From assembly GCA_947302675.1 (NCBI GenBank), contig CAMYWI010000110.1, forward strand, positions 1-5,733: a stretch of 5,733 nucleotides of DNA. Direction: 5' to 3'. Source of the stretch: an uncultured Selenomonadales bacterium. GTDB lineage: Bacteria; Bacillota_C; Negativicutes; Selenomonadales; Selenomonadaceae. Within the stretch, counting starts at the first letter, position 1; each line of letters begins with the position of its first letter. Position numbers and translations under genes: made by a program. This document shows, one piece after another, positions 1-5,332 of this stretch. The notes under the pieces are model-generated. The model saw only the letters and a list, made by a program, of their open reading frames with translations. It had not been told where the DNA came from and searched no databases.

Positions 1-1996
1 AATGGACGCTTGGGACGACGCCAAAATTAAAAAGCGTCTCAGCCGCATTGACGACGAAAGACTTTTCCTTATCGCGGAGGCGTTGCGCAGAAATATTGCC
101 ACGCCGCAAGAAATTGCCGACATTACAAAGATTGACCGCTGGTTTATCGACAAGATTAAAAATATTACCGACATGGAGTTGCGGCTCAAGAAGGGCGAGC
201 TTAACGCCAAAACTCTGCGCGAGGCGAAACTTTTGGGGCTTGCCGATAAATCGATTGCCGAGCTTGCCAACGTCAAGGAAAATGAAGTTCGCACGATGCG
301 CAAGCAATATAAAATCGTTCCCGTGTACAAAATGGTTGACACCTGCGCGGGCGAGTTCGAGGCAATGACGCCTTACTACTACTCGACTTATCGCGGCGAG
401 GTTGATGAGGTTGCCGTCAGCGACAAGCGCAAAATTATCGTGCTTGGCTCCGGACCGATTCGTATTGGTCAAGGCGTCGAGTTCGATTATTGCTCCGTGC
501 ACAGCGTCTGGGCACTGCGCGAGGCGGGCATTGAGGCGATTATAATTAACAATAACCCCGAAACCGTTTCGACCGACTTTGACATTTCCGACAAGCTTTA
601 CTTCGAGCCGCTCACGACCGAAGACGTTTTGAATATCGTCGACAAGGAGAGACCCGACGGCGTGATTGTGCAATTCGGCGGGCAGACGGCAATTAACCTT
701 GCGGCGAGTTTGGCGGCGGCGGGCGTGAAAATTTTCGGGACGAGCGTCGACAACATTGACCGCGCAGAAGACCGCGAGCGTTTCGACGAGATGTTGACCG
801 AATTGACTATCCCGCGCCCGAAAGGTATCAGCGTGACTAATCTTGAAGACGCGATAAGCGGCGCGGCGAATATCGGCTATCCCGTCATGGTTCGCCCCAG
901 CTACGTTTTGGGCGGTCGCGCAATGGAGATTGTCTACAACGAGGAAGAACTTCGCGATTACATGAGCCGCGCAGTCAAAGTCACGCCCGATCACCCTGTG
1001 CTTGTCGATAGATATATGCAGGGCACGGAGGTTGAAGTTGACGCGATTTCGGACGGCGTTGACGTGGTTATCCCTGGCATTATGGAGCACGTCGAACGCG
1101 CGGGCGTTCACAGCGGCGACAGCATTGCCGTTTATCCGCCGCAAACTCTCCCTTCCAAAATCATTTACACGATAACCGACTACACAAAGCGCATGGCTCT
1201 CGCGCTCAACGTCAAGGGCTTGCTCAATATTCAATACGTCGTGGCGGACGGAAAAGTTTACGTTATCGAAGTCAATCCGCGCTCAAGCCGCACGGTTCCT
1301 TTCCTCAGCAAGGTCACCGATATTAAAATGGTCAACGTTGCGACGCGCGTGGCTCTCGGCGAGACTTTAAAGAACATGGGCTACTATTCGGGACTGGTTG
1401 AGCCAAAGCCCTATGTCGCGGTGAAAGCTCCGGTCTTCTCGTTCGCGAAAATGCAAGACGTTGATATTTCTCTCGGACCGGAAATGAAGTCGACGGGCGA
1501 AGTCATGGGCATTGATTACCACTACGCCCGCGCACTTTACAAGGCTATCACGGGCGCGGGAATTGTCGTGCCGAAGAACGGTTGCATTCTGTTCACGGTC
1601 GCCGACAAGGACAAGGAAGAGATGAAACAGCTCGCCAAAGCCTTTTCCGAACTCGGCTTTAAAATCGTGGCGACGGAGGGAACTGCGCGGGCTTTGCAGT
1701 CAATCGGGATTAATGCGGAAGTCGTCGGCAAAGTTCATCAGCGCAGCACGGACATTATTCACATGATCAAGCTCGGCAAAATTCACATGGTCATTAACAC
1801 GCAGGCACCCGGCAAGCACGTTGCCAAAGACGGATTCAGAATTCGCCGCGCGACGGTTGAATTGGGCGTTCCCTGCTTTACGAGTCTCGACACGGCTTGG
1901 GAAGTTATGCGCGTCTTGACCTTCATGCGCGACAGGAGGTTGGTTTATTCGCTCGCCATTCAAGATTACGTCGGCGGCGGAGACGCGCTGTCATGA
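1..1996 (+). CDS. carB: Carbamoyl-phosphate synthase large subunit, C-terminal part (5' end outside window)
   Basis: The CarB subunit makes carbamoyl phosphate from bicarbonate, ammonia delivered by CarA, and two ATP, feeding pyrimidine and arginine synthesis in the cytoplasm. About 664 residues are present; the usual length is about 1,070, so roughly 400 N-terminal residues (first ATP-grasp half) lie upstream, and the ATG at 2 is an internal Met. Visible residues 1-140 form the helical oligomerisation domain. Residues 144-235 are the pre-ATP-grasp domain of the second half, with VLGSGPIRIGQGVEFDY (147-163) and FGGQTAINLA. ATP-grasp motifs follow: RPSYVLGGRAMEI (298-310) and VIEVNPRSSRTVPFLSK (421-437), with E423 and N425 placed as metal ligands. 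Residues ~526-664 form the MGS-like allosteric domain, with the ATEGTA motif near 557. No frameshift or missing motif is visible. The TGA stop at 1994-1996 overlaps the next start codon (ATGA), suggesting translational coupling to the toxin gene. Confidence 0.97.
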   Translation, partial: MDAWDDAKIKKRLSRIDDERLFLIAEALRRNIATPQEIADITKIDRWFIDKIKNITDMELRLKKGELNAKTLREAKLLGLADKSIAELANVKENEVRTMRKQYKIVPVYKMVDTCAGEFEAMTPYYYSTYRGEVDEVAVSDKRKIIVLGSGPIRIGQGVEFDYCSVHSVWALREAGIEAIIINNNPETVSTDFDISDKLYFEPLTTEDVLNIVDKERPDGVIVQFGGQTAINLAASLAAAGVKIFGTSVDNIDRAEDRERFDEMLTELTIPRPKGISVTNLEDAISGAANIGYPVMVRPSYVLGGRAMEIVYNEEELRDYMSRAVKVTPDHPVLVDRYMQGTEVEVDAISDGVDVVIPGIMEHVERAGVHSGDSIAVYPPQTLPSKIIYTITDYTKRMALALNVKGLLNIQYVVADGKVYVIEVNPRSSRTVPFLSKVTDIKMVNVATRVALGETLKNMGYYSGLVEPKPYVAVKAPVFSFAKMQDVDISLGPEMKSTGEVMGIDYHYARALYKAITGAGIVVPKNGCILFTVADKDKEEMKQLAKAFSELGFKIVATEGTARALQSIGINAEVVGKVHQRSTDIIHMIKLGKIHMVINTQAPGKHVAKDGFRIRRATVELGVPCFTSLDTAWEVMRVLTFMRDRRLVYSLAIQDYVGGGDALS

Positions 1997-2307
1997 GCAA
2001 CGTTGAATATCAAGCGGGCGAACTTATCTTTGAATGGGATTCGGAAAAAGCTCGCATAAACAAACGTAAACATAAAGTCAACTTTAAAACGGCCGCGAAA
2101 GTATTTTTTGATGTTAATCGGATTGAACTGCGTGATGAAGAACATTCCGACGACGAAGACCGCTGGCAAGTTATCGGCAAAGTTGACGATATTCTGTTCG
2201 TTGTCTACACTGACCGTGAGGACAGAACACGAATTATTTCAGCACGAAAAGCAGATAGGGACGAAAGGAGGATTTATTATGGCAATGGTGACTTATATTT
2301 TGCGTAG
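1993..2307 (+). CDS. brnT: BrnT-family toxin (type II toxin-antitoxin, RelE-like ribonuclease)
   Basis: The 104-residue product matches the BrnT (DUF497) pattern throughout. It has FEWDSEKARINKRKHKVNF at 13-31 (family pattern FEWDxxKxxxNxxKHxVxF), a central R58 with IGKVDDILFVVYT (61-73), and the ending RIISARKADRDERRIYY (80-96). BrnT proteins are RelE-fold ribonucleases that block translation and are neutralised by BrnA encoded just downstream, which is the order seen here. The ATG at 1993 overlaps the carB stop by 4 nt. It is chosen because homology starts immediately after it; the in-frame ATG at 1897 would only add residues read out of frame within carB. The ribosome site is weak (GGAG at 1979-1982, 10-nt spacer), so initiation probably depends on ribosomes finishing carB. 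All family landmarks I can recall are present, so the toxin looks intact. Activity is inferred from family membership. Confidence 0.9.
   Translation: MSNVEYQAGELIFEWDSEKARINKRKHKVNFKTAAKVFFDVNRIELRDEEHSDDEDRWQVIGKVDDILFVVYTDREDRTRIISARKADRDERRIYYGNGDLYFA
2264..2271 (+). promoter_or_regulatory. Strong Shine-Dalgarno for the antitoxin gene
   Basis: AAAGGAGG lies inside the 3' end of the toxin gene, 7 nt before the ATG at 2279. It fixes the antitoxin start within the toxin reading frame. It is much closer to consensus than the site before the toxin, which fits a need for excess antitoxin. Confidence 0.85.
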
Positions 2308-2470
2308 AGGACAGCCTTTAGACGAAGAAGAAAAAGCGGATCTTGAAGCTCTAAAGCAAATGAGCGACGACGACATTGTTTACGACGAAGACTGCCCGAA
2401 ACTCACCGACGAGCAACTCAAGAAATTCAAGCGCGTGAATCCGCGCCGCAAGGAGAAGGCGACCGGCTGA
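2279..2470 (+). CDS. BrnA-like antitoxin, short form lacking the C-terminal ribbon-helix-helix half
   Basis: The 63-residue acidic N-terminal region is followed by a basic tail. It carries the features of the BrnA N-terminal half: a lead beginning MAMVTYILRR, an E/D-rich helix (EEEKADLEALKQMSDDDI), a linker ending in DCPKLTDEQLKK, and KRVNPRRKEKATG. Full BrnA proteins usually continue at this point with a VTxRLDxDVLxWFK-type ribbon-helix-helix domain that binds DNA. Here a TGA follows ATG directly, and no frame downstream encodes that domain before the terminator. The start is set by AAAGGAGG at 2264-2271. The gene overlaps the toxin by 29 nt in a different frame, so the two are probably translated together. 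It may still neutralise the toxin by wrapping it, but autorepression through this protein is doubtful. Identity as the antitoxin rests on position plus the N-terminal pattern. Confidence 0.75.
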   Translation: MAMVTYILRRGQPLDEEEKADLEALKQMSDDDIVYDEDCPKLTDEQLKKFKRVNPRRKEKATG

Positions 2471-2499
2471 CTTTGAACTAGAAAATAGTTTTCAGCAGT

Positions 2500-2537
2500 A
2501 AAAAAATCCCTCCGAGTTTGGAGGGATAATTTTTTTT
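2500..2537. terminator. Bidirectional intrinsic terminator between convergent genes
   Basis: A perfect 8-bp stem (ATCCCTCC 2506-2513 with GGAGGGAT 2520-2527) closes a 6-nt loop (GAGTTT). On the plus strand it is followed, after AA, by eight T (2530-2537), ending the carB-toxin-antitoxin transcript. On the minus strand the seven A at 2500-2506 give a T run directly at or after the stem, so the same hairpin can end the transcript of the convergent RTX remnant, whose stop lies at 2553. Confidence 0.9.
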
Positions 2538-2552
2538 GCCGCGCAGAGTTTA

Positions 2553-3077
2553 TCAGGTCTTAACTAAAGTATCGTCGGTGATTTGATAAGTGTCGCCGTT
2601 GATATTGAAACGCGAAGACGCCGTGACGTTCTTGAAGATGATCTTGCCGCCGCCCTGCGCCGTGAGTTTCAAAGAGTCGCCGTCAAAGCTCGCCTTGCTG
2701 TAATTTCTCGTCGTCACGCCGTTTTTGTCGAGGATTTGCAAAAGGTCGCCTTCGTTGAAGTCGTAGTCCATAATCATATCGGTTCCGTCGCCTGCGCAGA
2801 AGATAAACGTATCGGCTCTGCCGCCGCCCCACAATGAATCGTTGCCCTTGCCGCCGCTGTCGTTGCTTATGACGCCTTCGGTCGTGTACTTGTTGCCGGA
2901 AAGTGATTCAATCTCTGCGCCGTTCGCGTCTACGATTAAAATCCCGTCCGCCAAGTTCACGCCGTCCTTAACCGTCATCGAACCAGTACCGATTTTGGAA
3001 GATAACATCTTTGCCGTCGCCGCGATTATAAACGAAAGTATTGCCCGCCGTGCCACCGCTAACCGTGACATTATCAC
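2553..3077 (-). CDS. C-terminal fragment of the RTX-type protein (secretion and calcium-binding end)
   Basis: Residues from K28 (nt 2996) onward continue the RTX protein in a new frame; residues 1-27 are antisense-like filler overlapping the preceding frame. The segment holds KIGTGSMTVKDGVNLADG (28-45), a perfect RTX nonapeptide GGKGNDSLW (75-83), the GGGRADTFIFCAGDG motif (84-98), DMIMDYDFNEGDLLQILD (100-117) and a C-terminal beta region ending in DDTLVKT. In family members this arrangement is the calcium-folded C-terminal cap used in type I export. Joining it to the upstream frame needs one base removed, or two added, around 2997-3000, next to a CCAAAA run. No ribosome site precedes any ATG here, so independent translation is unlikely. 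Confidence 0.55.
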   Translation of the reverse strand: MIMSRLAVARRAILSFIIAATAKMLSSKIGTGSMTVKDGVNLADGILIVDANGAEIESLSGNKYTTEGVISNDSGGKGNDSLWGGGRADTFIFCAGDGTDMIMDYDFNEGDLLQILDKNGVTTRNYSKASFDGDSLKLTAQGGGKIIFKNVTASSRFNINGDTYQITDDTLVKT

Positions 3078-4254
3078 TGCCCTTGCCGCCCGCGATTGTC
3101 ACGTTGCTTGCGTTGTTAATAATTTTATCTCGTGCGTCACTACCCGTGAAGGTTGCACCGTCCGCGTCGTCAAGTTCGATAACGAAACCGCCCGAGTTGC
3201 TAATAAGCAAGCTTACGCTGTCTTCGTCGAAGTTGCTCGCCTTGAGTTGAATAGCGTCGTCGTCATTGAACGTCGGAACTTTAGCCACGCCGTCAAGTTC
3301 AGCCAATATCTCGTCGCCGCTTGGAGCCGTGTAAATTATTTCGTTGTCGACAAGTTGATAAGGCGAAGAGCCGCCAATATACGTCGCCTTAGTTCCTTCA
3401 AGCGTCCACTCGCCGTTGTTAGTCGCGCCCGAGTCGAGTTCCAAAGTATAGCCGTCGCTGATTGTAATATTGGTCTCGTTGAGCGCGGACTTGTAAACCG
3501 TGACAACTTTATCAGTTTCGTTGAGATAAAGTCCCTTTGTCGACTTGACGCCGCTGACCGTGACGACTGTCGCGCCGCCGCTCGCCGCCGCGTAAACAAT
3601 TTGGTCGTCGTCGACGCTGTAACCTTCGCTCGTGCCTGCGCGGCGATAAGTGGCAGTAGTTTCTTCGCGCGTCCAACCTTCCGCAAATGAACTCGCAGTG
3701 GCAACGTCGCCCGTCAATGCCAAAGGGTAGCCCGCGCTGATTGTGACGTTCCGCTTATTCAAAATCGCCGCAGGAATTATAAAAGTATCGCCGTCGCGAG
3801 TAATGCCGTCGCGCGAAGTCACGCCGCTAATCTCAACGTGTTCGCTTGACTTATCCGCGACGTAAATTATTTGATTGTCAACAACTTTGTAGCCGCCAAT
3901 CGTTTCGGAGCTGGTGTAAATAGCAGTGCCGTCATTATACGTCCAATGCTCGCCGGAAATTATCGGCTGGTCGACGTAGCTTGCCAAAGCCAAAGTATAA
4001 CCGTCAATTATCGATACAGCCGTTTGATTCAGAGCCGCGCTACCAATCGTCACGACTTTATTGTTCGTGTCAATCGCCAAGCTCTCAATCGATTTAACGC
4101 CCGTCACCGTGACAATCGGCTCTTCGCTAGGTACGCCGTAAATCGCCTGGTCGCCGCTCAATCTCCAAATCGGCTCGTCAACATCGAAATCCGAATCGCT
4201 ATCAGCGTCGGCGTCGCCTTCAATAAAGTTGCCGATTATGTTAATGACGTCCAA
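2968..4254 (-). CDS. Main surviving frame of the RTX-type protein: four beta-rich tandem repeats and one RTX motif
   Basis: This 428-codon frame is given from TTG 4254, but coding similarity extends upstream in the same frame to about 4380 without an ATG, so the true start is lost or is the ATG at 4469 via a frameshift. Residues 12-27 are an alternating Asp stretch (EGDADADSDSDFDVDE). Four repeats start at W30, W104, W194 and W283. Their shared pattern is W...GTxAxY, GYxVxDxQIIY, VxVSGVKS, VVTI, ALNxTNVTIS and DGYTLAL. Residues 365-419 shift to GSDARDKIINN, GGKGSDNVT and NTFVYNRGDGKDVIF, which is an RTX nonapeptide-like block. The remaining nine residues (QNRYWFDDG) look out of frame. The protein is probably an extracellular adhesin-like or surface protein; the exact role is unknown to me. 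No membrane segment or Sec signal is seen, consistent with type I export. Confidence 0.6.
   Translation of the reverse strand: MDVINIIGNFIEGDADADSDSDFDVDEPIWRLSGDQAIYGVPSEEPIVTVTGVKSIESLAIDTNNKVVTIGSAALNQTAVSIIDGYTLALASYVDQPIISGEHWTYNDGTAIYTSSETIGGYKVVDNQIIYVADKSSEHVEISGVTSRDGITRDGDTFIIPAAILNKRNVTISAGYPLALTGDVATASSFAEGWTREETTATYRRAGTSEGYSVDDDQIVYAAASGGATVVTVSGVKSTKGLYLNETDKVVTVYKSALNETNITISDGYTLELDSGATNNGEWTLEGTKATYIGGSSPYQLVDNEIIYTAPSGDEILAELDGVAKVPTFNDDDAIQLKASNFDEDSVSLLISNSGGFVIELDDADGATFTGSDARDKIINNASNVTIAGGKGSDNVTVSGGTAGNTFVYNRGDGKDVIFQNRYWFDDG
3136..4167 (-). repeat. Four tandem protein repeats of about 74-91 residues
   Basis: Units run 3946-4167 (74 aa), 3676-3945 (90 aa), 3409-3675 (89 aa) and 3136-3408 (~91 aa, most diverged). 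Each opens with a Trp. The best conserved blocks are GYxVxDxQIIY and TISDGYTLAL; the latter reads SIIDGYTLAL, TISAGYPLAL and TISDGYTLEL in units 1 to 3. The fourth unit keeps the first half (YQLVDNEIIYTAPSGDEI), but its second half has drifted to SLLISNSGGFVIEL. The units have diverged at DNA level, so this is old duplication rather than recent expansion. Confidence 0.75.
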
Positions 4255-4352
4255 ACTCGCCGCGCCGTCAAGAGTGATTTTGCCTTCGCTGACCTTGACG
4301 ATAACATCTTTGCCGCTAACTACAGTGGAATAAGCGACGCCAGTAATGCTCA

Positions 4353-4469
4353 GTGTCGAAGTCCTGAGATTAAAATAGAGCTAATGCTATTGTCAATGTT
4401 ATCGTCTTCGTCCGTGCCCTCGATAAACTCGCCGTCGAACCGCTACAGGTAAAACTTGAAGTCTTCCAT
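4353..4469 (-). pseudogene. N-terminal remnant of the RTX-type gene, with an internal TAG
   Basis: Reading from ATG 4469 gives MEDFKFYL, TAG (4443-4445), then RFDGEFIEGTDEDDNIDN and SISSILISGLRH before TGA at 4350-4352. The post-stop segment has the D/N-rich, EGTDxDDxIDN style that opens proteins of this repeat class, so the TAG looks like a nonsense mutation (for example from CAG) rather than a natural end. The neighbouring frame takes over at about 4360-4380 with RTSTLSITG. A shift of one missing or two extra bases joins the two frames. Confidence 0.55.
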
Positions 4470-4487
4470 AGGAAATCTTCTTTTTTT

Positions 4488-4524
4488 AAAAAAAAGCGAC
4501 GCGGGCTTTCGAGCCTTCGCGCCG
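4488..4524 (-). terminator. Intrinsic terminator of the Uma2-family gene
   Basis: Read on the minus strand, a GC-rich hairpin forms 18 nt after the Uma2 stop. The outer stem is seven pairs (4518-4524 with 4497-4503, one G-U), followed by a two-base AA bulge (4516-4517) and an inner stem GGCT/AGCC (4512-4515 with 4504-4507) closed by a CGAA loop. Eight T follow after one base (4488-4495). It lies only 19 nt before the ATG of the RTX remnant. Confidence 0.85.
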
Positions 4525-4541
4525 TTTGTTGTCGTTCAAAA

Positions 4542-5132
4542 TTATTTGTAGCCCCACTTGAAGATATACTTCAGCGGGACTTTTAAGCCTCCCAAAATCG
4601 AAACGGGCACCTCATTTTTAACATCGGCTTTTTCCTCTTCCGTCAGTAGCTCCAACTCTTGTTCGTCGAAGAGAATATATTCATCGTCGAGAAAATATTT
4701 ACCCTCACGCAGAAGATACACGCTAATTGCCTTCATGTACGGATCAATAATCCAATACTCGCGCACGCCTTGCGCCTCGTAAATGTCCTTTTTAATCGTG
4801 AGATCTTTTTTGCGCGTGGACTTCGACAAAACTTCAACGAGCATATCGGGCGCACCGAAAATTCCTTTATGCCAGTCGATAATGTCAGCATTTTCTTCCA
4901 AAACAACGATTAAGTCTGGCTTAAAAAGCGGACCGTTCGGAAGATAAACGTCAACATCGTCAACAAACACATAACCGGCATTATTCGCATCAAGATAATT
5001 TCCAATAAACATGTAAAGTCTTCCAATAATGCTCCCGTGTGTAGGATTCGCCGCAGGTGCCATAATTTTTTTCCCTCCAATAATTTCATACGACGGATAA
5101 AGTAAGCGTTCATTGATTATCTCTGTCGCCAT
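4542..5132 (-). CDS. Uma2-family (DUF820) PD-(D/E)XK endonuclease-like protein
   Basis: The 196-residue product has the standard layout of the Uma2 family. NPTHGSIIGRLYMFIGNYL (29-47) is the usual opening helix. VFVDDVDVYLP (56-66) leads to KPDLIVV (71-77, with D73). APDMLVEVLSKSTRKKD (94-110) carries the E100 acidic residue. D110 and K115 are followed by Y118, then GVREYWIIDP (122-131). The end, VPLKYIFKW (185-193), is also typical. D73, E100 and the E-V-L core are the expected PD-(D/E)XK metal-binding positions, so the protein is probably catalytically competent. The family is abundant in cyanobacteria and many Firmicutes, and its cellular role is poorly known. The start is the ATG at 5132 because a good ribosome site sits 7 nt upstream; the in-frame ATG at 5168 would place that site inside the gene. 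The gene is monocistronic, with its own promoter and terminator. Confidence 0.9.
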   Translation of the reverse strand: MATEIINERLLYPSYEIIGGKKIMAPAANPTHGSIIGRLYMFIGNYLDANNAGYVFVDDVDVYLPNGPLFKPDLIVVLEENADIIDWHKGIFGAPDMLVEVLSKSTRKKDLTIKKDIYEAQGVREYWIIDPYMKAISVYLLREGKYFLDDEYILFDEQELELLTEEEKADVKNEVPVSILGGLKVPLKYIFKWGYK

Positions 5133-5139
5133 GTCGTCA

Positions 5140-5150
5140 CTCCCTTTCCT
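5140..5150 (-). promoter_or_regulatory. Shine-Dalgarno that fixes the Uma2 start
   Basis: Minus-strand AGGAAAGGGAG lies 7 nt before the ATG at 5132. It overlaps the extra 12 codons that a start at 5168 would add, so the shorter protein is preferred. Confidence 0.75.
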
Positions 5151-5172
5151 CCGATAAAAAATCCTCATGCAT

Positions 5173-5201
5173 AATATAACTGCTGGTCAAAAAATTTTCA
5201 A
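5173..5201 (-). promoter_or_regulatory. Sigma-70/A type promoter of the Uma2 gene
   Basis: On the minus strand, TTGAAA (5201-5196) and TATATT (5178-5173) are separated by exactly 17 bp; each hexamer matches consensus at 5 of 6 positions. The predicted leader is about 35 nt, ending with the ribosome site at 5140-5150. Confidence 0.7.
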
Positions 5202-5240
5202 GCATTTGTTAAAACAGTTAGCCATGCTTTTCTTGCCTCG

Positions 5241-5269
5241 AAAAAATTTTGCGGAGCGGCGAATTTTTT
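5241..5269. repeat. AT-rich inverted repeat in the divergent promoter region
   Basis: AAAAAATT (5241-5248) is complementary to AATTTTTT (5262-5269), with a 13-nt GC-rich loop. It abuts the -35 box of the HPt promoter. It could be a protein binding site or an UP-like element. As a terminator it would be weak, because the stem contains no G-C pairs. Confidence 0.4.
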
Positions 5270-5298
5270 TTGTACTTTTGGAAATTCCCTGTTATAAT
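5270..5298 (+). promoter_or_regulatory. Sigma-70/A type promoter of the HPt gene
   Basis: A perfect TATAAT (5293-5298) lies 17 bp after TTGTAC (5270-5275, 3 of 6 matches to TTGACA). The T-rich stretch just upstream may help recruit polymerase. The leader would be about 28 nt. Confidence 0.7.
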
Positions 5299-5319
5299 CG
5301 ACGTTGTAATTTTGTTTAT

Positions 5320-5325
5320 GGGAGG
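5320..5325 (+). promoter_or_regulatory. Shine-Dalgarno of the HPt gene
   Basis: GGGAGG followed by a 7-nt A-rich spacer precedes ATG 5333. This chooses 5333 over the in-frame ATG at 5318, which overlaps the site itself and has no ribosome site of its own. Confidence 0.8.
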
Positions 5326-5332
5326 AAAAGAA

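Larger units (their letters stand above)
2553..4469 (-). pseudogene. Broken gene for a secreted RTX / tandem-repeat beta-rich protein
   Basis: One ancestral gene appears to span this region in three pieces. The N-terminus starts at an ATG at 4469 (MEDFKFYL) and is stopped by TAG at 4443-4445. The same frame then resumes with RFDGEFIEGTDEDDNIDN and ends at TGA 4350-4352. The main frame, open from 4380, carries TSTLSITG, then SGKDVIVKV and four ~90-residue repeats, and ends at 2968. The C-terminal frame resumes with KIGTGSMTVKDG near 2996 and runs to 2553. RTX-type glycine/aspartate motifs (GGKGSDNVT, GGKGNDSLW) and the DTFIF...DMIMDY motif are typical of calcium-binding proteins exported by type I secretion with an uncleaved C-terminal signal. 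The break points keep coding style on both sides, which argues for a decayed or internally deleted gene. Assembly or base-calling errors could also produce the frameshifts. Only a weak ribosome site and no clear promoter precede the ATG, which sits directly behind the terminator of the upstream gene. Confidence 0.75.

Noticed and set aside
1537..1963. Minus-strand open frames inside the carB 3' end
   Set aside because: They are antisense to the well conserved allosteric domain of carB, with no ribosome site or promoter.
1897..1992. Longer N-terminus for the toxin starting at 1897
   Set aside because: The additional residues are carB read in another frame and do not fit the BrnT family; similarity begins just after ATG 1993.
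2842..3690. Long plus-strand open frame (282 codons) opposite the RTX remnant
   Set aside because: It is antisense to clear repeat coding sequence, has no ribosome site and shows no recognisable protein pattern; the low stop frequency comes from the GC-rich codon use of the minus-strand gene.
4443..4445. Programmed readthrough or recoding of TAG in the RTX gene
   Set aside because: The following bases (CGGTTC) do not match known readthrough contexts, two further frameshifts are present, and no recoding signal or hairpin is evident at the stop.
3871..4452. Plus-strand open frame of 193 codons
   Set aside because: It lies opposite the repeat region and N-terminal remnant, with shuffled composition and no start signal.
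5249..5332. Upstream extension of the HPt protein from 5249 or 5318
   Set aside because: The 5249 start would put the TATAAT promoter and ribosome site inside the gene; the 5318 start overlaps the ribosome site itself.
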